A stretch of 64,000 bases of DNA. It comes from Bactericera cockerelli. Taxonomy: Eukaryota; Arthropoda; Insecta; Hemiptera; Triozidae. Positions 62,326-64,000 of the stretch are shown here, in pieces (the stretch's first letter is position 1; each line of letters opens with the position of its first letter). The translations under genes were made by a program, and so were the position numbers. The notes under the pieces are model-generated. The model had not been told where the DNA came from. It was given only the letters and a program-made list of their open reading frames with translations, and made no database searches. The stretch is taken from the NCBI GenBank assembly GCA_024516035.1, contig CM044964.1, positions 831,667 to 895,666 of the forward strand. The letters are read 5' to 3'.

Positions 62326-62689
62326 ACTGTATGTATTTAATATTTTTGTTAATCAGAGGAGTGACTTCACAGTTATACTCTACTCCGCCTCACTAAAACT
62401 CTACACGTCAGGGACCCGAACCCTCGACCTCCAGGTTACGAGTCCGCTGCTAACTCTCCGTATCTGTTTCCTTCAACACGTTTACTGTGTTAAGTAAACG
62501 CTGCACGTGAGTGTCACTTTCACTCCAACTTCGAAAAAAAATATCGTCATTTTTTTGCTATAACGCATGTTTTTTGCAGTCGGTCGTGGCGATGTAAATC
62601 TTTTCAAATACATAGTATAACGCGTATTTTGACTGTGCTTGCTATCGGAAATGAGAAGTTTAGATATGTGCAAAGTGGGGTAGATTTTT

Positions 62690-62815
62690 TTTCACAGCCT
62701 TTTTTATTTCATAGCCATAAAACAGCAGCTATTGTAGACGTTTGTGGTCTGTGTTTTAGCTTACCCATCTCGTAGCATGGATCATTAACCTCGCCTGGTA
62801 ATTGGTTACCTTCCA
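62690..62815 (-). repeat. Repeat family L
   Basis: ttttcacagccttttttatt, tcatagccataaaacagcag, tgtggtctgtgttttagctt; fused to a family E tail. Confidence 0.55.
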
Positions 62816-62878
62816 ATAAAGATAATTATTAATTTTATCATTTTTGTGCATTTTTGTGCAATGCCAAATCGTACACTT

Positions 62879-63008
62879 ATGATATTTGAGTTAATCACTT
62901 TCGTAATATCACAACTACTCAAACTCGTTTTACTAAATCTAAAACGGACTTGAACCACCGATCCCCAGGTTACTAGTCCACTGCCTTATCGATCAAGCTA
63001 CGATTTCA
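62879..63008 (-). repeat. tRNA-derived SINE, family B
   Basis: gagttaatcactttcgtaat, aactactcaaactcgtttta, cggacttgaaccaccgatcc, cttatcgatcaagctacg. Confidence 0.85.
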
Positions 63009-63245
63009 TACAGTCAATTATTATCAAAACTACATAGTTCATAACTTTATTAAATAGTTATTTATAGATATGTACCTAAGTATTTATGTACATTTTTAAA
63101 TTTAGTGAGGAATTCTAATTTTTATGATCTTGTTATACAGTAGGTAGTAATAATTGATTGAAAAATGATATGGCACGAAAAATTAAATTTTCAAGTGCAT
63201 CTTGGTACCTATAATAATATGTTCAAGTACATTAAACTAAACTGT

Positions 63246-63335
63246 AGCCAGCGTGGATATGACAAGTTCAATACACCAGTTCTCGTTCTGGTCACAAAAG
63301 TTAAGCAACGTTTAGCGAGGCTTATAAATTCTGGA
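63246..63335 (+). repeat. 5S-like SINE head fragment
   Basis: gccagcgtggatatgacaag, ttcaatacaccagttctcgt, caaaagttaagcaacgttta. No family D body follows. Confidence 0.7.
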
Positions 63336-63436
63336 ACCTTAGTATTAGATGAGCACACATTAACTAAGTAGTTACTAAGCCTAAATCTATGTTTCATTTT
63401 AACTTTCCTAATTTTAATTTAGGTATCTACCTATCC

Positions 63437-63605
63437 AGGTAGGGATCCGTTGGTTTGAGTCCCACCCAGTGCATTAATTTTTTCTCAATAATTTGAGTTT
63501 GTGACCACATAATAATAAGACTCTGAGGGTTAGGTGGTAGAAAATGCTTTGAGCATTAACCTCACCTGGTGGTTACCTTCCATTAAAGAGTTTCATTATT
63601 ATGGT
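63437..63605 (+). repeat. tRNA-derived SINE, family E
   Basis: ccgttggtttgagtcccacc, gagtttgtgaccacataata, ggttaggtggtagaaaatgc, ggttaccttccattaaagag. Confidence 0.85.
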
Positions 63606-64000
63606 ATGATATGCAGGAATATGCAGTATTAACCTCGCCTTGTGGTTACCTTCCACTAAATAGTGTTGTGAATTTATTATTACCTATAATACATTTATTC
63701 CTAATATTTTTTGTAGGAACATTCCTAAATTGTTTTGTAATCTGGTGCGAATTTAAAGTACTCCCTGACATCTAACCCCGAATTAGAAGTGAAAAAAAAT
63801 TGACCCCGCTGGAGTTAAAGGACCCCGCCTGAAGTACATCTGCTCTCTATCTCTTCGTATTCAAATAAATACTCGCCGTAAACTAGCAAAACTTGAGCAA
63901 ATAAATAAAAAAACTACTTGAAAAATGTGATTGATATGTTGGAATATTCATTAGTCAGGTTATCTCATTGACTTATCAGATAGAGAGGTGTTAGCTGTTT
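63606..64000. other. Intergenic with a family J fragment
   Basis: 63705-63785 is a diverged family J end (ttgttttgtaatctggtgcg). Nothing else recognised. Confidence 0.5.

Noticed and set aside
61649..62396. Two overlapping 225-residue repetitive proteins
   Set aside because: Both are frames of a 17-bp satellite; there is no start context, splice sites or composition of a gene.

Overview
This is a eukaryotic, intron-containing, repeat-dense nuclear genome segment. It is almost certainly from an arthropod and most likely an insect. I infer a hemipteran-type genome from the style and density of SINEs, but the sequence does not fix the species. The evidence for a eukaryote is GT-AG introns, Kozak-type starts, a LINE with target-site duplications, tRNA- and 5S-rRNA-derived SINEs, long (GA)n/(CT)n tracts and a 100-N assembly gap at 29644-29743.

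Three host coding units are supported. (1) 3774-4484 (+) is an intronless 236-residue protein resembling the flagellar C1a-32 / CFAP119 (CCDC189) family. (2) 26983-27131 (+) is a GC-rich first coding exon of an unrecognised gene, with a strong Kozak context, an upstream mini-ORF and a GTAAGT donor. (3) 31668-57430 (+) is a complete 14-exon bilobal transferrin of the Tsf2 / melanotransferrin-like type. It has a signal peptide split between exons 1 and 2 and a hydrophobic C-terminal tail that looks like a GPI-anchor signal. All exon phases agree except in exon 11, where a small cluster of indels breaks the frame.

The most unusual feature is how the transferrin gene is built. At five of its thirteen introns, the last part of the upstream exon together with its 5' splice site is repeated in tandem inside the intron: 10 copies after exon 7, 37 after exon 9, 6 after exon 11, 19 after exon 12 and 5 after exon 13, counting the real one each time. 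The 3' splice site and first codons of exon 7 are also repeated (5 copies). The end of the last exon with its stop codon and 3' flank is repeated at least 6 times, and a 39-bp minisatellite abuts the exon 9 acceptor. About 72 extra, nearly consensus 5' splice sites therefore sit in one gene. By eye, neither lobe keeps a complete canonical iron/anion ligand set.

Layout: 1-8500 is SINE-rich intergenic DNA with the C1a-32-like gene. 8518-9579 (-) is the C-terminal part of a retroelement-like protein. 10-14 kb is SINE and (GA)n territory. 14767-19234 is a 5'-truncated LINE nested in a SINE with a perfect 17-bp target-site duplication. 21-27 kb holds SINEs, a pogo-like element, a 0.9-kb foldback element and a 63-bp satellite. 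28-31.6 kb is AT-rich with the gap and a transposase remnant. 31.7-58.7 kb is the transferrin gene, whose introns carry SINEs, a 2,976-bp DNA transposon and the splice-junction arrays. 59-64 kb is intergenic, with a 17-bp satellite and SINEs. I recognise at least a dozen repeat families, labelled A-L here for reference only.
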